This document shows, one piece after another, positions 26,324 through 37,701 of a stretch of 64,000 nucleotides of DNA. Position numbers and translations under genes: made by a program. Numbering within the stretch: position 1 is the first letter of the stretch; every line of letters starts with the position of its first letter. Under the pieces are notes generated by a model. The model worked only from the letters and a program-made list of their open reading frames with translations. It searched no databases and was not told the origin of the DNA. This DNA is from Alkalihalophilus marmarensis DSM 21297. Lineage in GTDB: Bacteria; Bacillota; Bacilli; Bacillales; Bacillaceae_D. Location of the stretch: NCBI RefSeq assembly GCF_000474275.2, contig NZ_ATAE01000026.1, positions 1-64,000 of the forward strand, read 5' to 3'.

Positions 26324-27115
26324 TTACACACCTCTATTTGTAGTAACATCAATAAAACCATAGTGGAAAGCTGCATGCTGGCGTTTCATTTGCTTAAATC
26401 CAAACTTGTTAAAGCGTTCACTTTGCCAATGGTCTTTAAGAACGACTTTCTTTTTGGCTACACGTTTTGCGTGAAAGAGCACTTCTTCATCAATATCATC
26501 ATGACATGCTATGCCTTTTAACCCTTTTATTCCTGCAGAGGTTTCAACATGCACCTCAAACATTGGGTCAAAGTAAACGACATCAATTGAAGAGGAAGAG
26601 GCTTGTTGTAAATAGGGTAGATGATGAGTATGAATTACGTTGATCTCCCTCATCCGCTTAATCATCTCTTTTGGCCCTTCCTGCCATTCTTTAAGACCTT
26701 CTTTAACAATATAAGCCGCCTCTCGATTTGCTTCTAACCCAGTGACACATCCTTTTTCACCAACCGCAAGCTTTGCCATTAAACTGTCAGAAGCAAGCCC
26801 AAGTGTACAATCAAGAAAGCTCATCCCCTCTTTTAAATCCGCCACATCAACGAGTGGATCCCTCATCCCTCTTAACCATTGCTTCACACGAAACATAGCA
26901 GAACTCGGATGATAGAAAAAAGGCTCCATTCTATCTTCTGTATACAACGTTAACCTGCTTTTAGCGACGACAATCACTTTGCTTTTGTGAGTGTTCAACA
27001 GCTCATCTACTGATGCATCATCCCTCTTTATGAACAAACCATTAAGGTGACTGGCTACTTCTTTCGCTTTTCCTTCTAATTTGCTTGCTTGTTTCCTTGC
27101 AGTCGTTACGATCAT
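26324..27115 (-). CDS. Putative SAM-dependent methyltransferase (RsmJ-like)
   Basis: A 263-residue class I methyltransferase: SAM-binding loop FLDCTLGLASDSLMAK (DxTxGxGxD-like), followed by VTGLEANREAAYIV, and the active-site-like VVYFDPMF. The arrangement resembles the family that includes the 16S rRNA methyltransferase RsmJ, but substrate is not established for the Bacillus members found between mutL and miaA. The first ~60 residues are lysine-rich and could contact RNA. Two short gaps link it to mutL (29 bases) and miaA (3 bases). Confidence 0.8.
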   Translation of the reverse strand: MIVTTARKQASKLEGKAKEVASHLNGLFIKRDDASVDELLNTHKSKVIVVAKSRLTLYTEDRMEPFFYHPSSAMFRVKQWLRGMRDPLVDVADLKEGMSFLDCTLGLASDSLMAKLAVGEKGCVTGLEANREAAYIVKEGLKEWQEGPKEMIKRMREINVIHTHHLPYLQQASSSSIDVVYFDPMFEVHVETSAGIKGLKGIACHDDIDEEVLFHAKRVAKKKVVLKDHWQSERFNKFGFKQMKRQHAAFHYGFIDVTTNRGV

Positions 27116-27144
27116 GTTTTCCTCTTCTTTCTGAGTATTAGCTT

Positions 27145-29121
27145 CTACATCACGCGCTTAAACATTTTCTCAAGTTCATATGAAGAGAAATGAATAAGAA
27201 TCGGCCTTCCGTGAGGACAAGTAAAAGGATCACTGCTTTTCCGCAATGATTCAAGCAGAGCAAACATTTCATCTTGCCTTAAATGACGATTTGCTTTTAT
27301 CGATGCTTTGCAGCTCATTAAAATAGCCGCCTCTTCTCTTAAGCGTTTAATATCAATTTTTGCCGTTGTAAGCAGGTGGTCAATAATTTCTCTAATCGTT
27401 TCTTCTTCAAGACCTTTAGGCAGCCATACAGGATGAGAACGCACAATATAGGTTTTAGAACCAAATTCTTCTAAAAATACTCCTACTTGTTTCAAATCAT
27501 TTAGATGCTGCTCAATAATGATCGCCTCTTGGTTCGTACACTCGATCGTCATCGGAACTAACAACTCTTGCGTTTCCCTTGGTACTTCTCCAACTTTTTC
27601 TCTATAATACTCATATTTTATTCGTTCCTGCGCAGCATGTTGATCAATCAGATACATTCCGTTTTCATTTTGAGCCACAATATACGTTCCATGCATTTGC
27701 CCAACTGGATACATCACCGGAACCCTGTCATGAAGCTCGTTTGTTTGTTTCTCATGTGCACTGCTCGTAAAGTCGCCCTCTGTGTTATGCGTCTTTAACA
27801 TTTCTAGGGAATCTTCTTGATTTTCTTCAAGATAATCTTCTTTAACCTTCCTTTTTTCAACCTTATTTTCTTCTACCTTACTTCCTTCAGCCTTATCGGA
27901 TATTTTCACGCCAGCTCCGTCTTTTTCTCTCGTTCCAGCTTCCTTAACGATTGACGGCAGAGCATCCTTCGCATGTTTCCCCTCTGTTTGCTCACTACCA
28001 TTATTTACTTGATTTAATAGTGATTGATCAAATAGTGATGAATCAGTATTTGCAGAAGCCTTCTCAAATGGAAGTGTCTCCTGGTAATGTGTTTGTTTAG
28101 GTTTTTCGGTGGTATGTTTTATTTCAGGGATAAGAGTTTGTTTATTAAAAGCTGATTGGATAGACGAGGTAATAAGCTTAGCTAGTTCATCTTCTTTACT
28201 CAAACGAACTTCAAGTTTTGATGGGTGAACGTTCACATCAATTAACGTAGGGTCCATCTCAATACTTAGCACAACGACCGGGTACCTTCCGATCGGCAAT
28301 AATGTATGAAATCCTTCTTGAACTGCTCTAGCAAGATGAAAATTACGTATATATCTTCCGTTAATAAATAAACTCATGTATTGTCTGGACGCTCTTGTTA
28401 CTTCAGGCTTTGCAACATACCCCTCGATCGAATAATCAAGAGAGGTACCCGAGACAGCAACCATTTCTTTGGCTACATTTCGTCCGTAAATCGAGGCAAT
28501 AACCTGCCTCACATCTTTATTCCCGCTCGTCTTAAGCATCTCTTTACCATTATGATAGAGGGAAATAGCCACATTTGGATGAGCTAAGGCCAGACGATTG
28601 ACGACATCACTTACATGGCCCGCTTCTGTGTGAACTGTTTTTAAATACTTCAAGCGAGCAGGGGTATTATAAAATAAATTCTGAACGATGACTTCTGTTC
28701 CTTTACGGGTTTTTGAAGGGGTGCGTGAAGTAATATGGCCGCCTTCTAAAGTCAGCTCTACACCTGGTCCCTCACCCGTACACGTTCTCATCGTTAAATG
28801 TGACACAGACGCTATACTCGGCAACGCCTCGCCGCGAAACCCTAATGTGCGAATTTGGAAAAGATCGCGGTCGGTTTTAATTTTACTTGTCGCATGTCTA
28901 TAAAATGCCGTTTCTACATCATCAGCTTGAATCCCATCGCCATTATCAAGGATGCGAATCGATGACATTCCGCCTTCCTCCATTTCGATCAAGATGTTCG
29001 TACTGTTTGCATCTAACGCATTCTCAAGCAGTTCTTTTACAATTGAAGCCGGACGCTCGACTACTTCTCCAGCTGCAATCTTGTTAGACAGAAACGCATC
29101 TAATTTTACAATTTGAGCCAT
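27145..29121 (-). CDS. mutL: DNA mismatch repair endonuclease MutL
   Basis: A 658-residue mismatch repair protein. The GHKL ATPase region shows [25 protein letters not shown] variable Lys/Glu-rich linker (about 345-460) follows, then the C-terminal dimerisation/endonuclease domain with the metal-binding motif DQHA-x2-E-x4-E ([12 protein letters not shown]), a Cys block (SCKASIKA) and CPHGRP. The intact motif indicates a nicking MutL, as expected where MutH is absent. It acts with MutS from the adjacent gene. Confidence 0.98.
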   Translation of the reverse strand: MAQIVKLDAFLSNKIAAGEVVERPASIVKELLENALDANSTNILIEMEEGGMSSIRILDNGDGIQADDVETAFYRHATSKIKTDRDLFQIRTLGFRGEALPSIASVSHLTMRTCTGEGPGVELTLEGGHITSRTPSKTRKGTEVIVQNLFYNTPARLKYLKTVHTEAGHVSDVVNRLALAHPNVAISLYHNGKEMLKTSGNKDVRQVIASIYGRNVAKEMVAVSGTSLDYSIEGYVAKPEVTRASRQYMSLFINGRYIRNFHLARAVQEGFHTLLPIGRYPVVVLSIEMDPTLIDVNVHPSKLEVRLSKEDELAKLITSSIQSAFNKQTLIPEIKHTTEKPKQTHYQETLPFEKASANTDSSLFDQSLLNQVNNGSEQTEGKHAKDALPSIVKEAGTREKDGAGVKISDKAEGSKVEENKVEKRKVKEDYLEENQEDSLEMLKTHNTEGDFTSSAHEKQTNELHDRVPVMYPVGQMHGTYIVAQNENGMYLIDQHAAQERIKYEYYREKVGEVPRETQELLVPMTIECTNQEAIIIEQHLNDLKQVGVFLEEFGSKTYIVRSHPVWLPKGLEEETIREIIDHLLTTAKIDIKRLREEAAILMSCKASIKANRHLRQDEMFALLESLRKSSDPFTCPHGRPILIHFSSYELEKMFKRVM

Positions 29122-29153
29122 CGATTCTTCCTCCTCTCACATTTTTATCCTGC

Positions 29154-31796
29154 TTACTTCAGCTCTTGCTGGCAGTCATTTATTAACTTCATTATTTCAA
29201 AAGGGGATAAGTTCATCAGATCTGCCTCTTGAATCTTTTTAAGAACATCCATTTCTTTTGTATAAAGTTTATTTCTGTCATTTTTCTTTTCAACAGTTTT
29301 TTGATTCTTATTATCTATCAGTTCTTCTCCAAATAATGAAAGCTGTGTGACGGGCTCTTTCACTTTTGAATTATCGGTTTCATTCCCTATTTCCACTTCT
29401 GTTGAAATGGAAGCTTTTTGGTTTTGCCCTTCAAGTACTTTTAATAATTGTTCAGCTCGGCTCGTCACTTCTTTTGGAAGCTCTGCTAATTGTGCCACAT
29501 AAATTCCGTAACTTCGATCAGCTTGTCCATCTACTACTTTATGCAGAAAGACGACCTTACCCTCTTCTTCTACTGCTGATACATGGACATTTTGAACATG
29601 CTCTAACTCATCACTAAGGGCTGTCAATTCATGATAATGAGTTGAAAACAATGTCTTTGCTCCAATCTCATTATGAATATATTCTATGATGGCTTGTGCA
29701 AGGGCCATTCCATCATACGTCGATGTGCCTCGTCCAATCTCATCTAATAATATTAAACTGCATTCCGTTGCTTTACTTAGAGCGTATTGCGTCTCAAGCA
29801 TTTCAACCATAAATGTACTTTGTCCGCTTGCTAAATCATCAGCGGCTCCAATTCTTGTGAAAATTTGATCGAAAATGGGAAGCTCTGCTTTTTCTGCAGG
29901 AACAAAACATCCGATCTGAGCCATGATGGACAGGAGGGCGAGCTGGCGCATATACGTACTCTTACCAGCCATATTAGGTCCGGTAATTAAGAGCATTTCA
30001 CGCCCTGGGTGCAGAGCTACATCATTTGGAACATATTCTCCTTTTTGAATAACTGATTCTACAACTGGATGACGCCCTCCTTCAATCAGCACATCACCTA
30101 CCGGACGTAATACCGGCTTTTGATAATGTTGTTTCTCACTCACCGTTGCAAAACCTAAAAGCACATCAATTTCACTGATTGTTTGTGCGAGTGCCTGCAA
30201 GTGAGGGACATAGTCTTTTACCTGTTCTCTAATCATGACAAATAAATCATATTCCAGCTGTTCCATCTTTTCTTCTGCTTCAAGAATTAATGCTTCTTTT
30301 TCTTTCAGTTCTGGTGTGACAAAGCGTTCAGCATTAGTCAGCGTTTGTTTTCGCTCATACCTGCCTTCTTCAAGCAGATGTCTGTTTGCTCGGGTCACTT
30401 CTAAATAATATCCGAACACTTTATTGAATCCGACTTTTAATGATTTAATGCCTGTCTCATGTCTTTCTTTTTGTTCGAGTTCAGCAATCCATCTCTTTCC
30501 GTTCACACTTGCATCCCGGTACGTATCAAGCTCTTGATTAAACCCTTCTAAGATCATACCCCCGTCCTTAATAGAAATTGGAGGGTCTTCTACGATGCTT
30601 CGCTCAAGCAAGTCAATCACTTGTTCAAACGGCGCTTGGTTAGTAAACCAGCGATCTTTAAAAGAGTCATCTAAACTCGTCACTTTCTCTTCTATCAAAG
30701 GAATCTTTTGTAACGACTTCTTCAACTGAACTAACTCTCTTGCATTTACATTTCCATAAGCAATTCGCCCTGCTAAGCGTTCAAGGTCATATACTTGTCT
30801 TAGCTCATCACGAATCTCTTCACGCAAGAAGTAATCATTCATAAATGCAGTCACTGCTTTTTGACGCCCGCTTATTTTTGCCTCATCAAGTAAAGGTCTT
30901 TCAATCCAGCGTTTTAATAAACGTCCGCCCATTGCAGTGACCGTATGATCTACAATGCTCAAAAGCGAACCTTTCTTCTTTTTCTCGCGCAGCGTCTCAA
31001 CAAGCTCTAAATTACGCTTCGTATGCAAATCAAGCTTCATATATTCTTCTGCATGATACCACTCTACTTTTTGAAGGTGGTCAAGTGATCGTTTCTGAGT
31101 GCGGCTTAAGTAATTTAATAATCTTCCATACGTAGTGACAAGCTTAGATTGCGAGAGGTCTTCAACTAAATGCTTATATCTCTCATCCAGCGCTGCTTCT
31201 TCCTCATAAGAAACCGTAACACCTAAGAGGCGCTCTAATTCTGTTAACTGTTCACGTTCTACATTCGGGCTCACAACGATTTCTTTTGCACCAGTTGCAC
31301 TTAACTCTTGCAGCAGTTCTGTTTGTCCTCCTTGAATCATTGTCACCGCGCCTTCACCAGTTGTCAGATCACAACGTGCGATTCCAATTGATTCATCTTC
31401 AAACATACTGAAACTCGTCAAGTAATTATTCTCTTTCTCTCGAATCATTTTTCCGTCCATGACTGTTCCTGGTGTGAGCATCTTGACGACTTCTCTTTTC
31501 ACTACACCTTTTGCGGTCTTTGGGTCCTCCACTTGTTCACAAATAGCTATTTTATAGCCTTTTTCAACCAGCCTAGACATATATTGATCAGCAGAATGAT
31601 AAGGGACACCGCACATCGGAATTCGGTCCTCTCCTTGCCCTCTGCCTGTTAATGTGATCTCTAATTCTTGTGCTGCTTTTACAGCATCATCAAAAAACAT
31701 TTCATAAAAATCGCCTAAACGAAAAAATAAAAAGGCATCCTCATATTGTGCCTTAATTTCTACATATTGCTGCATCATTGGGGTTAGTTGTGCCAT
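29154..31796 (-). CDS. mutS: DNA mismatch recognition protein MutS
   Basis: An 880-residue protein. The mismatch-contacting GDFYEMF motif is near residue 29, then connector, lever and clamp domains. The ATPase has Walker [14 protein letters not shown], Walker [17 protein letters not shown] and the H-loop FSTHYHEL. The C-terminal ~80 residues hold a Lys/Glu-rich linker and a helical tail of the kind that binds the beta clamp. Ribosome site GGAGGAG precedes ATG 31796. It is the first gene of the mutSL run. Confidence 0.98.
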   Translation of the reverse strand: MAQLTPMMQQYVEIKAQYEDAFLFFRLGDFYEMFFDDAVKAAQELEITLTGRGQGEDRIPMCGVPYHSADQYMSRLVEKGYKIAICEQVEDPKTAKGVVKREVVKMLTPGTVMDGKMIREKENNYLTSFSMFEDESIGIARCDLTTGEGAVTMIQGGQTELLQELSATGAKEIVVSPNVEREQLTELERLLGVTVSYEEEAALDERYKHLVEDLSQSKLVTTYGRLLNYLSRTQKRSLDHLQKVEWYHAEEYMKLDLHTKRNLELVETLREKKKKGSLLSIVDHTVTAMGGRLLKRWIERPLLDEAKISGRQKAVTAFMNDYFLREEIRDELRQVYDLERLAGRIAYGNVNARELVQLKKSLQKIPLIEEKVTSLDDSFKDRWFTNQAPFEQVIDLLERSIVEDPPISIKDGGMILEGFNQELDTYRDASVNGKRWIAELEQKERHETGIKSLKVGFNKVFGYYLEVTRANRHLLEEGRYERKQTLTNAERFVTPELKEKEALILEAEEKMEQLEYDLFVMIREQVKDYVPHLQALAQTISEIDVLLGFATVSEKQHYQKPVLRPVGDVLIEGGRHPVVESVIQKGEYVPNDVALHPGREMLLITGPNMAGKSTYMRQLALLSIMAQIGCFVPAEKAELPIFDQIFTRIGAADDLASGQSTFMVEMLETQYALSKATECSLILLDEIGRGTSTYDGMALAQAIIEYIHNEIGAKTLFSTHYHELTALSDELEHVQNVHVSAVEEEGKVVFLHKVVDGQADRSYGIYVAQLAELPKEVTSRAEQLLKVLEGQNQKASISTEVEIGNETDNSKVKEPVTQLSLFGEELIDNKNQKTVEKKNDRNKLYTKEMDVLKKIQEADLMNLSPFEIMKLINDCQQELK

Positions 31797-31896
31797 TATT
31801 CTCCTCCACCGTTCCTAAAAACATTCACCTTATTATAACACAGGGCCCTGCTCATCGCATTAGATCACAACACCGCTGAAGACTATCTACTTGTGC

Positions 31897-31932
31897 ACAA
31901 AAAAAGTCAGAAAGATAAGCTCCTTCTGACTC
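31897..31932 (-). terminator. Terminator of cotE
   Basis: AGTCAGAA pairs with TTCTGACT, extended imperfectly inward, followed by seven T on the minus strand; it isolates cotE from mutS. Confidence 0.88.
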
Positions 31933-31938
31933 TAGTTA

Positions 31939-32514
31939 TTAATTATCCATTTCTTTATGCAGGAAATTCGGGTCAAGCTTCTCATATTCTTCATCACTAA
32001 TGTCATCAAACTCATCATCTTCCACATCAAACTCTTCGATCATTCCATCAGGATTTACAGCCACCGCCATCTTTGTTTCACCGATACAGTCTACAACAAA
32101 TTCTCTTTCTACCTCAACATTTACGTGTTCCCCGTTTTCTGAGATCGATGCTTCAAGAGTATTTGGCTGCTGCAAGGCCCGTGCAAATACTTCCATATCG
32201 TCTGATAATACGTTTTCATCCTGCATGGATAGTGGAATCACATCCGTATAGTTTACCGTTTGAGTCGCCACTTCCGTTTTGGTGTTGTCGTTGTAGGAAA
32301 ACCATAAATTAACATCATAGCTTCCATCTACTTCTACATTGCTTCCTTTTTTCTGCGCACCGTATTTGTGGTTAATAATCCAGCAACCTAAAATACTTGA
32401 CGGTTTGTGTGCAGGTTTTATTTTATGTGTAGCCTCAGAGAATTTTCGCCCCTTCCCACAAACCGCCTTTGTGATAATTTCCCGATACATTCCGTCATTT
32501 CTTGTTTGTGCCAT
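31939..32514 (-). CDS. cotE: Outer spore coat morphogenetic protein CotE
   Basis: A 191-residue protein that organises the outer coat around the forespore. [39 protein letters not shown] and ALQQPNTLE are family blocks. The C-terminal 35 residues are strongly acidic, as in B. subtilis, where the tail aids coat-protein recruitment. The N-terminus has an eight-residue extension before MYREII. GAGGTT supports ATG 32514. It sits behind a SigE-like promoter, between its terminator and that of ricA, so it is a single-gene unit. Confidence 0.96.
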   Translation of the reverse strand: MAQTRNDGMYREIITKAVCGKGRKFSEATHKIKPAHKPSSILGCWIINHKYGAQKKGSNVEVDGSYDVNLWFSYNDNTKTEVATQTVNYTDVIPLSMQDENVLSDDMEVFARALQQPNTLEASISENGEHVNVEVEREFVVDCIGETKMAVAVNPDGMIEEFDVEDDEFDDISDEEYEKLDPNFLHKEMDN

Positions 32515-32599
32515 GTAATTGAACCTCCTATTCTCTTATCCGTCCCATGGTGGTCGTGTCGGCTACTGCCTACTTACTCCCCCATTTTCTTTCATGCCC

Positions 32600-32628
32600 A
32601 TTGTATGCGGGCTAATTAATGAATGTGC
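32600..32628 (-). promoter_or_regulatory. SigE-like promoter of cotE
   Basis: On the minus strand the -10 is CATACAAT (32600-32607), a full match to CATACANT. Fourteen bases upstream lies GCACATT (32622-32628), one base from the -35 KMATATT. The known mother-cell expression of cotE agrees. Confidence 0.65.
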
Positions 32629-32712
32629 GAAAAGAATATCATACCTGTTACTCTTTCCTTATCACGTTATGAGGCAAGATTAGGTTTTAGTACAGGAAAT
32701 CAACTTACGTAA

Positions 32713-32757
32713 ACAAAAAAATAACCTTACATTCCTCTAGGGAACATAAGGTTACAA
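32713..32757 (-). terminator. Terminator of miaB-ricA
   Basis: GTAACCTTATGTTCC pairs with GGAATGTAAGGTTAT (few mismatches) around CTAGA, followed by seven T on the minus strand. Confidence 0.9.
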
Positions 32758-32761
32758 TCTG

Positions 32762-33190
32762 TTATTGGCATCCGCCATCAAAATAAGGACTTTTTGTTGT
32801 CGTCCCTTTTAAAAGGTCTCCGCCCATCGATGTAATAATTTCATCAGTCACTGTTTTAGAGATTGTTTTTGACACCATTTGAAGTAGTTCATTTACTTCA
32901 ATTTGGCTTTGCTTAAATTCTTGAACAAGAGGAATTTCATCAATTTCCTGGTGAAGCGCATCAATTTTTTGATCAACTTCTTTTAATGCTTCTGCTTTAT
33001 TGTAATGCTGCAGATTCACAGCTTCCTTTTGAAGCTTTTTGATCTCAGCAATCAGCTCTTGTACTCTCAGGTGTTCATTGATTTTTTTCTCTGCTTGTTT
33101 AAAGAAATCTACTTCTTCCGTTTCAGCCATCATTTTCGCAAGTTCTTTTGCTTTCATTCGAATATCTTCTCTTGTATATGTTGCATTCAT
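32762..33190 (-). CDS. ricA: RicA (YmcA), RNA-processing and development regulator
   Basis: A 142-residue helical protein of the YlbF/YmcA family. With RicF and RicT it forms an Fe-S complex that, in B. subtilis, promotes RNase Y-dependent mRNA maturation, biofilm formation, competence and sporulation. The long helix DFFKQAEKKINEHLRVQELIAEIKKLQ and the C-terminal Cys (GGCQ) fit. Its ATG overlaps the miaB stop (TAATG). rny is encoded about 6 kb upstream in this window. Confidence 0.93.
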   Translation of the reverse strand: MNATYTREDIRMKAKELAKMMAETEEVDFFKQAEKKINEHLRVQELIAEIKKLQKEAVNLQHYNKAEALKEVDQKIDALHQEIDEIPLVQEFKQSQIEVNELLQMVSKTISKTVTDEIITSMGGDLLKGTTTKSPYFDGGCQ

Positions 33191-34815
33191 TATACATGCA
33201 CCTCCGCATTTTCAACCAATTCTCCAGTTAATGACCATGTTTTTGCTTCATTTACTTTTACATACACAATCTCGCCTATAATTGACTTCGGACCTCTAAA
33301 GTTAACAAGACGATTTGTTCGTGTACGGCCTGCTAATACATCAGGATCTTTCTTGCTTTCACCTTCAACGAGTACTTCTACGACTTGGTCTTGATAATCA
33401 AGGTTTTTCTTAGCTGAAATTTCATTGACTAAGGCATTTAATCTTGCAAGACGTTCTTTTTTCACTTTCATAGGGACATTATCCTTCATCTTAGCAGCAG
33501 GCGTTCCCTCACGAGGTGAATAAATATAAGTGAAAGCACTATCAAACTCAATTTCGCGTACAAGTGATAAGGTGTCTTCAAACTGCTCTTCTGTCTCATT
33601 TGGGAAACCGACGATTAGATCCGTTGTAAAGGATGCATTAGGAATAGCCATTTTGATTTTATGAGCAAGCTCTACATACTGTTCTCTTGTATATTTTCTT
33701 GCCATAAGCTTTAAGATATCTGAATTTCCGTGCTGAACAGGCAAGTGGATATGTTCTACAAGATTGCCCCCTTTAGATAAAACCGAGATCAAATGGTCAT
33801 CAAAATCTCTTGGGTGGCTTGTTGTAAAGCGTACACGTGGAATATCAATTTTATGAATATCATCCATTAAATGTCCCAGGCGGTAATCACGGTCTTTCAG
33901 ATCTTTTCCGTACGCATTCACATTTTGACCTAGCAGGGTAATTTCCTTATAGCCTTGGCGAGCGAGATCACGAACCTCATCAATAATATCCTCAGGCAGA
34001 CGACTGCGCTCTTTACCGCGGGTATAAGGTACGATACAGTACGTACAAAACTTGTCACAGCCATACATAATGTTGACCCATGCTTGAGTTTTACCCTCAC
34101 GCTTACGGGGCATATTCTCTACAATGTCCCCTTCTTTTGACCAAACTTCAATCACCATTTCTTTTCCATAAATAGCGTTTTGAAGAAGGCTTGGCAAGCG
34201 GTGAATATTATGTGTACCAAAAATAATATCAATATGCTGATGCTTTTGCATAATACGGTTTACGACATTCTCTTCTTGAGACATACAGCCGCATACCCCT
34301 AAAATCACTTCCGGTCTTTCTTTCTTTAAAGACTTTAGGTGCCCGATTTCACCAAACACTTTATTTTCCGCATTTTCACGAATGGCACACGTATTAAGCA
34401 AAATGACATCTGCATCTTTTGTGTCATCTGTTTCAGTAAAGCCCATTTCCGTTAGAAGGCCGGCCATGTTCTCTGAATCATGCGTATTCATTTGACAGCC
34501 ATACGTGCGGATGTGAAATGTCTTTCCCCTGCCTATTCCTTGCATGGATTCAGGAATTAAATCATCTGGTCTAAGGACTTGTACATCTTCTTTCCCTCGA
34601 CGCTTCCCTTGCTTATAATCAGGTTGGTCAGTGATTTGAATATCACGGCCTTGAATACGAATAATTTTTTTATTTTCTTCTTCTGAAATAATTTTTGCAT
34701 GTGAGAAATCGAAATACTTACTGTAATCTTTTTTCGCACCGTCTGAGGATTTTACGTCCTGTTCGGATTGACTTTCTGTATTTCCTAAGCGTCCTAAACG
34801 CTGATCTTCATTCAT
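33190..34815 (-). CDS. miaB: tRNA methylthiotransferase MiaB
   Basis: Radical SAM enzyme converting i6A37 to ms2i6A37 in tRNA; 541 residues. The N-terminal domain has the auxiliary-cluster cysteines (TYGCQMN, NTCAIRE, GVCGCM). The radical SAM motif CxxxCxxC is [10 protein letters not shown]-terminal TRAM domain follows. It is longer than B. subtilis MiaB at the N-terminus, where ~60 charged residues precede the catalytic part. ATG 34815 follows GGAAGGAG. Confidence 0.97.
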   Translation of the reverse strand: MNEDQRLGRLGNTESQSEQDVKSSDGAKKDYSKYFDFSHAKIISEEENKKIIRIQGRDIQITDQPDYKQGKRRGKEDVQVLRPDDLIPESMQGIGRGKTFHIRTYGCQMNTHDSENMAGLLTEMGFTETDDTKDADVILLNTCAIRENAENKVFGEIGHLKSLKKERPEVILGVCGCMSQEENVVNRIMQKHQHIDIIFGTHNIHRLPSLLQNAIYGKEMVIEVWSKEGDIVENMPRKREGKTQAWVNIMYGCDKFCTYCIVPYTRGKERSRLPEDIIDEVRDLARQGYKEITLLGQNVNAYGKDLKDRDYRLGHLMDDIHKIDIPRVRFTTSHPRDFDDHLISVLSKGGNLVEHIHLPVQHGNSDILKLMARKYTREQYVELAHKIKMAIPNASFTTDLIVGFPNETEEQFEDTLSLVREIEFDSAFTYIYSPREGTPAAKMKDNVPMKVKKERLARLNALVNEISAKKNLDYQDQVVEVLVEGESKKDPDVLAGRTRTNRLVNFRGPKSIIGEIVYVKVNEAKTWSLTGELVENAEVHV

Positions 34816-34967
34816 CGTTCTATCTCCTTCCACCTGAATCGATCAGAAACGTTCCAATTGCAATCGTTTAATCATATTATCCTAATACATAGTTCAATTG
34901 TATATTATAAAGATGTTTCTTGTGAAAAACAATGAAACTTGTATGACATCAATGCCTTCTCTGTATA

Positions 34968-34998
34968 GAAAAGAGTCTGGCATATGCCAGACTCTTTA
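34968..34998 (-). terminator. Terminator of korAB
   Basis: AAAGAGTCTGGCATATGCCAGACTCTTT is a perfect palindrome followed by TT and pyrimidines on the minus strand; it ends the korAB unit. Confidence 0.88.
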
Positions 34999-35001
34999 TT
35001 C

Positions 35002-35868
35002 TTACATAAATTCAGCCATCATTTTATTGAATTTCTCTTCATCTAAAGCGAGGTCATGAGTCGCTAATGGCTGGTCTGAATAGCCATCTAGAAGCTCTTG
35101 GTATGAAGGCTGTTGACTATTTTGATAGATTAACCCTGTTACTAACCCATTATGCTCCATCAGCGTCTGCATTGCAGTCATTCGGTTAGATGCATCATAC
35201 TCTTCCACATCGCTTAACTTAGTGATATTTTGTTTAAACCAATCATACGTATTCACCTTGTTAAATGTCACACATGGACTGAAAACGTTAATTAAAGAGA
35301 AACCTTTATGATTGATTCCTTGCTCAATTAATGATGTTAATTCTTTAAGATCACTTGAGAAGCTTTGCGCCACAAACGTAGCACCTGCTGTAAGAGCCAT
35401 TTCCATAACATTAAGAGCTGATTCAACAGAACCGTTTGGTGTACTCTTTGTTTTAAATCCGACATCACTACGAGGAGACGTCTGGCCTTTTGTTAGACCG
35501 TAAATTTGGTTATCCATGACGATATAGGTCACGTCAATATTACGGCGGATTGCATGGATCGTGTGTCCCATCCCAATTGCGAATCCATCTCCGTCACCAC
35601 CAGAAGCAATAACAGTTAAGTCTTTATTAGCCATCTTTACCCCTTGAGCAATCGGCAAGGCACGGCCATGGACCCCATGAAGACCATACGCATTAATATA
35701 GCCAGAAATACGTCCTGAACATCCGATCCCTGATACTACAGCAAGGTTATCTGGCTCTAAGCCGACATTTGCTGCCGCACGTTGTATCGCTGCTTGAACA
35801 GAAAAGTCTCCACAACCTGGGCACCAATTTGGCTTTATTTTGTTACGAAACTCTTTAAATGTCGCCAT
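35002..35868 (-). CDS. korB: 2-oxoacid:ferredoxin oxidoreductase, beta subunit
   Basis: A 288-residue thiamine-diphosphate subunit. CPGCGDF is an Fe-S/ThDP motif near the N-terminus, and GDGDGFAIGMGHTIHAIRRN with YGLTKGQ binds ThDP-Mg. With KorA it oxidatively decarboxylates 2-oxoglutarate (or related oxoacids), reducing ferredoxin. The start ATG 35868 has AAGGAG upstream; the upstream frame that runs into korA is ignored. Stop and start of korA-korB are separated by one base. Confidence 0.94.
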   Translation of the reverse strand: MATFKEFRNKIKPNWCPGCGDFSVQAAIQRAAANVGLEPDNLAVVSGIGCSGRISGYINAYGLHGVHGRALPIAQGVKMANKDLTVIASGGDGDGFAIGMGHTIHAIRRNIDVTYIVMDNQIYGLTKGQTSPRSDVGFKTKSTPNGSVESALNVMEMALTAGATFVAQSFSSDLKELTSLIEQGINHKGFSLINVFSPCVTFNKVNTYDWFKQNITKLSDVEEYDASNRMTAMQTLMEHNGLVTGLIYQNSQQPSYQELLDGYSDQPLATHDLALDEEKFNKMMAEFM

Positions 35869-35869
35869 C

Positions 35870-37612
35870 TTAGACCAACTCCTTGCATGATTGATGTAAT
35901 TCATTCGGCAAGAATGGATTTCCATCATATTTTAATAGATTTTGAATTTTGTCCGTTCCGATATTCATCTTAATAATCGTAGCAAGCTGAGCTGTCGCAT
36001 TATTCTCTACTACAACGACTTTTTTAGCACGGTCAATCAAAGGCTTTAGTTCATCTGCTGGGAACGGGTGCAAGAGACGCACTTGAGCATGGTTCACTTT
36101 TACCCCGTCAGCCTCAAGACGCGGCATTGCTTCTTGAATCGTTCCGCGGGTGGAGTTAACACCAATTACTAACAGATCTGCCTCGTCATGCTTGGCATCT
36201 ACATATAAAGGATCTTTAAACTGTTTTGGCAGATTATTCACTTTGCGCATACGTTTATCCATTTGCGCTTTACGATTTTCTGGACTTTCTGATGGTTTTC
36301 CTGTCTCATCATGTTCAACACCCGTCACATGATGCACACCATTTTTCATCCCTGGAATCACACGTGGTGAGATGCCGTCTTCTGTTACTTCATAGCGCTT
36401 AAAATACGCACTGTTTTCTCTCTCAGGAAGCTCTGCTGCAAGATCTAGTTTGCCGCGGCGAATCTCCACTCGATTAAAATCAAGAGGTTCAACCGTTTGT
36501 TTCCCAAGTGACAAAGCTAAATCAGTCACAAGGATAACTGGGCATTGATATTCTTCGGCTAAATTAAATGCTTCTACTGTATCATAGAAAGCTTCTTCTA
36601 CCGAGCTTGGAGCGATAACAATTTTAGGGATATCTCCATGAGTGCTGTAGATCATCGCCATTAAATCAGATTGCTCTTGTTTCGTTGGAAGTCCTGTACT
36701 AGGGCCTCCACGCTGAGTATCCATAATCACAAGCGGGGTTTCAGTCATACCCGATAAGCCGATCGCCTCAGCCATTAAAGAAAGACCAGGGCCTGCAGAT
36801 GCTGTAAATGAACGTACACCGGCATAGTTTGCACCGATCGCCATTGTACACGCTGCAATCTCATCTTCAGTCTGAATCACTGTTCCGCCAAATTCAGGGA
36901 GCTTCTTAATCATATATTCCATAATTTCTGATGCGGGGGTAATCGGATAAGCTGCCATAAATCGGCTTCCTGCAGCTACCGCACCCATCCCAATAGCATC
37001 ATTACCAATCATAAACATGCGTTTTTTTCCATCCGCTTTTTCCAGCTGTAAGTTTGGCAGGTTTCCATCTGCTTCATCTTTAAAATGAGCCGCTCCTGCA
37101 TGAATTGCTTCCATGTTTTTATCAACAATGGATTGCCCTTTTTTCAAAAAGATTTCTTCAACAACTTCACGGTATTCATCAGGCTCTAATCCTAAAATCG
37201 CACTAGAAGCACCAACTGCAACCATGTTCTTCATTAATGAAGTGCCAAGATCATTCGCAATCTCTGTGAAAGGAACAGCGAATAAACGGGCTACACTACC
37301 TTCAGGCAGCACTGGATTAAATTTAGCATCTGCAATAACAACGCCTTCCTCACGAAGCTCATGAATATTGACATCTATTGTTTCTTGGTCAAATGCTACG
37401 AGAATATCTAAGTCATCCGAAATCGAATTCAGCGGTGTCGTACTAACGCGGATTTTATTATTTGTGTGACCACCTTTTATACGTGATGAAAAGTGACGAT
37501 ATCCATATAAATAGTACCCTAAACGGTTAAGTGCCGTTGCAAAAATTTCACCGGTACTTTCAATACCTTCACCCTGCTGCCCTCCAACTTTCCAAGACAA
37601 TTGGTTTCTCAT
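35870..37612 (-). CDS. korA: 2-oxoacid:ferredoxin oxidoreductase, fused gamma-alpha subunit
   Basis: A 580-residue protein. Residues ~1-190 form the gamma domain (KVGGQQGEGIESTG, RIKGGHTN). Residues ~200-580 form the alpha pyrimidine domain (AYPITPASEIMEYM, TEDEIAACTMAIGANYAG, SAGPGLSLM). This gamma-alpha fusion is the arrangement found in aerobic Bacilli and actinobacteria. ATG 37612 follows AAAGGAG. Position between spoVS and miaB is shared with many Bacillaceae, although B. subtilis 168 lacks the pair there, to my knowledge. Confidence 0.94.
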   Translation of the reverse strand: MRNQLSWKVGGQQGEGIESTGEIFATALNRLGYYLYGYRHFSSRIKGGHTNNKIRVSTTPLNSISDDLDILVAFDQETIDVNIHELREEGVVIADAKFNPVLPEGSVARLFAVPFTEIANDLGTSLMKNMVAVGASSAILGLEPDEYREVVEEIFLKKGQSIVDKNMEAIHAGAAHFKDEADGNLPNLQLEKADGKKRMFMIGNDAIGMGAVAAGSRFMAAYPITPASEIMEYMIKKLPEFGGTVIQTEDEIAACTMAIGANYAGVRSFTASAGPGLSLMAEAIGLSGMTETPLVIMDTQRGGPSTGLPTKQEQSDLMAMIYSTHGDIPKIVIAPSSVEEAFYDTVEAFNLAEEYQCPVILVTDLALSLGKQTVEPLDFNRVEIRRGKLDLAAELPERENSAYFKRYEVTEDGISPRVIPGMKNGVHHVTGVEHDETGKPSESPENRKAQMDKRMRKVNNLPKQFKDPLYVDAKHDEADLLVIGVNSTRGTIQEAMPRLEADGVKVNHAQVRLLHPFPADELKPLIDRAKKVVVVENNATAQLATIIKMNIGTDKIQNLLKYDGNPFLPNELHQSCKELV

Positions 37613-37667
37613 CTGCTCCACTCCTTTGGCTGTAGCCATTTTTCTCTATGTTCTATCTAAGTAATAA

Positions 37668-37701
37668 TAAAAACTGAGTAATATTAAAAACTGAATAATA
37701 A
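37668..37701. repeat. Tandem 17-base repeat upstream of korA
   Basis: TAAAAACTGAGTAATAT (37668-37684) is followed directly by TAAAAACTGAATAATAA (37685-37701), two differences. It lies about 55 bases before the korA start in an AT-rich leader. Confidence 0.7.

Noticed and set aside
33005-33394. Plus-strand ORF across ricA and miaB
   Set aside because: Antisense shadow of two well-supported genes, with no ribosome site or family resemblance.
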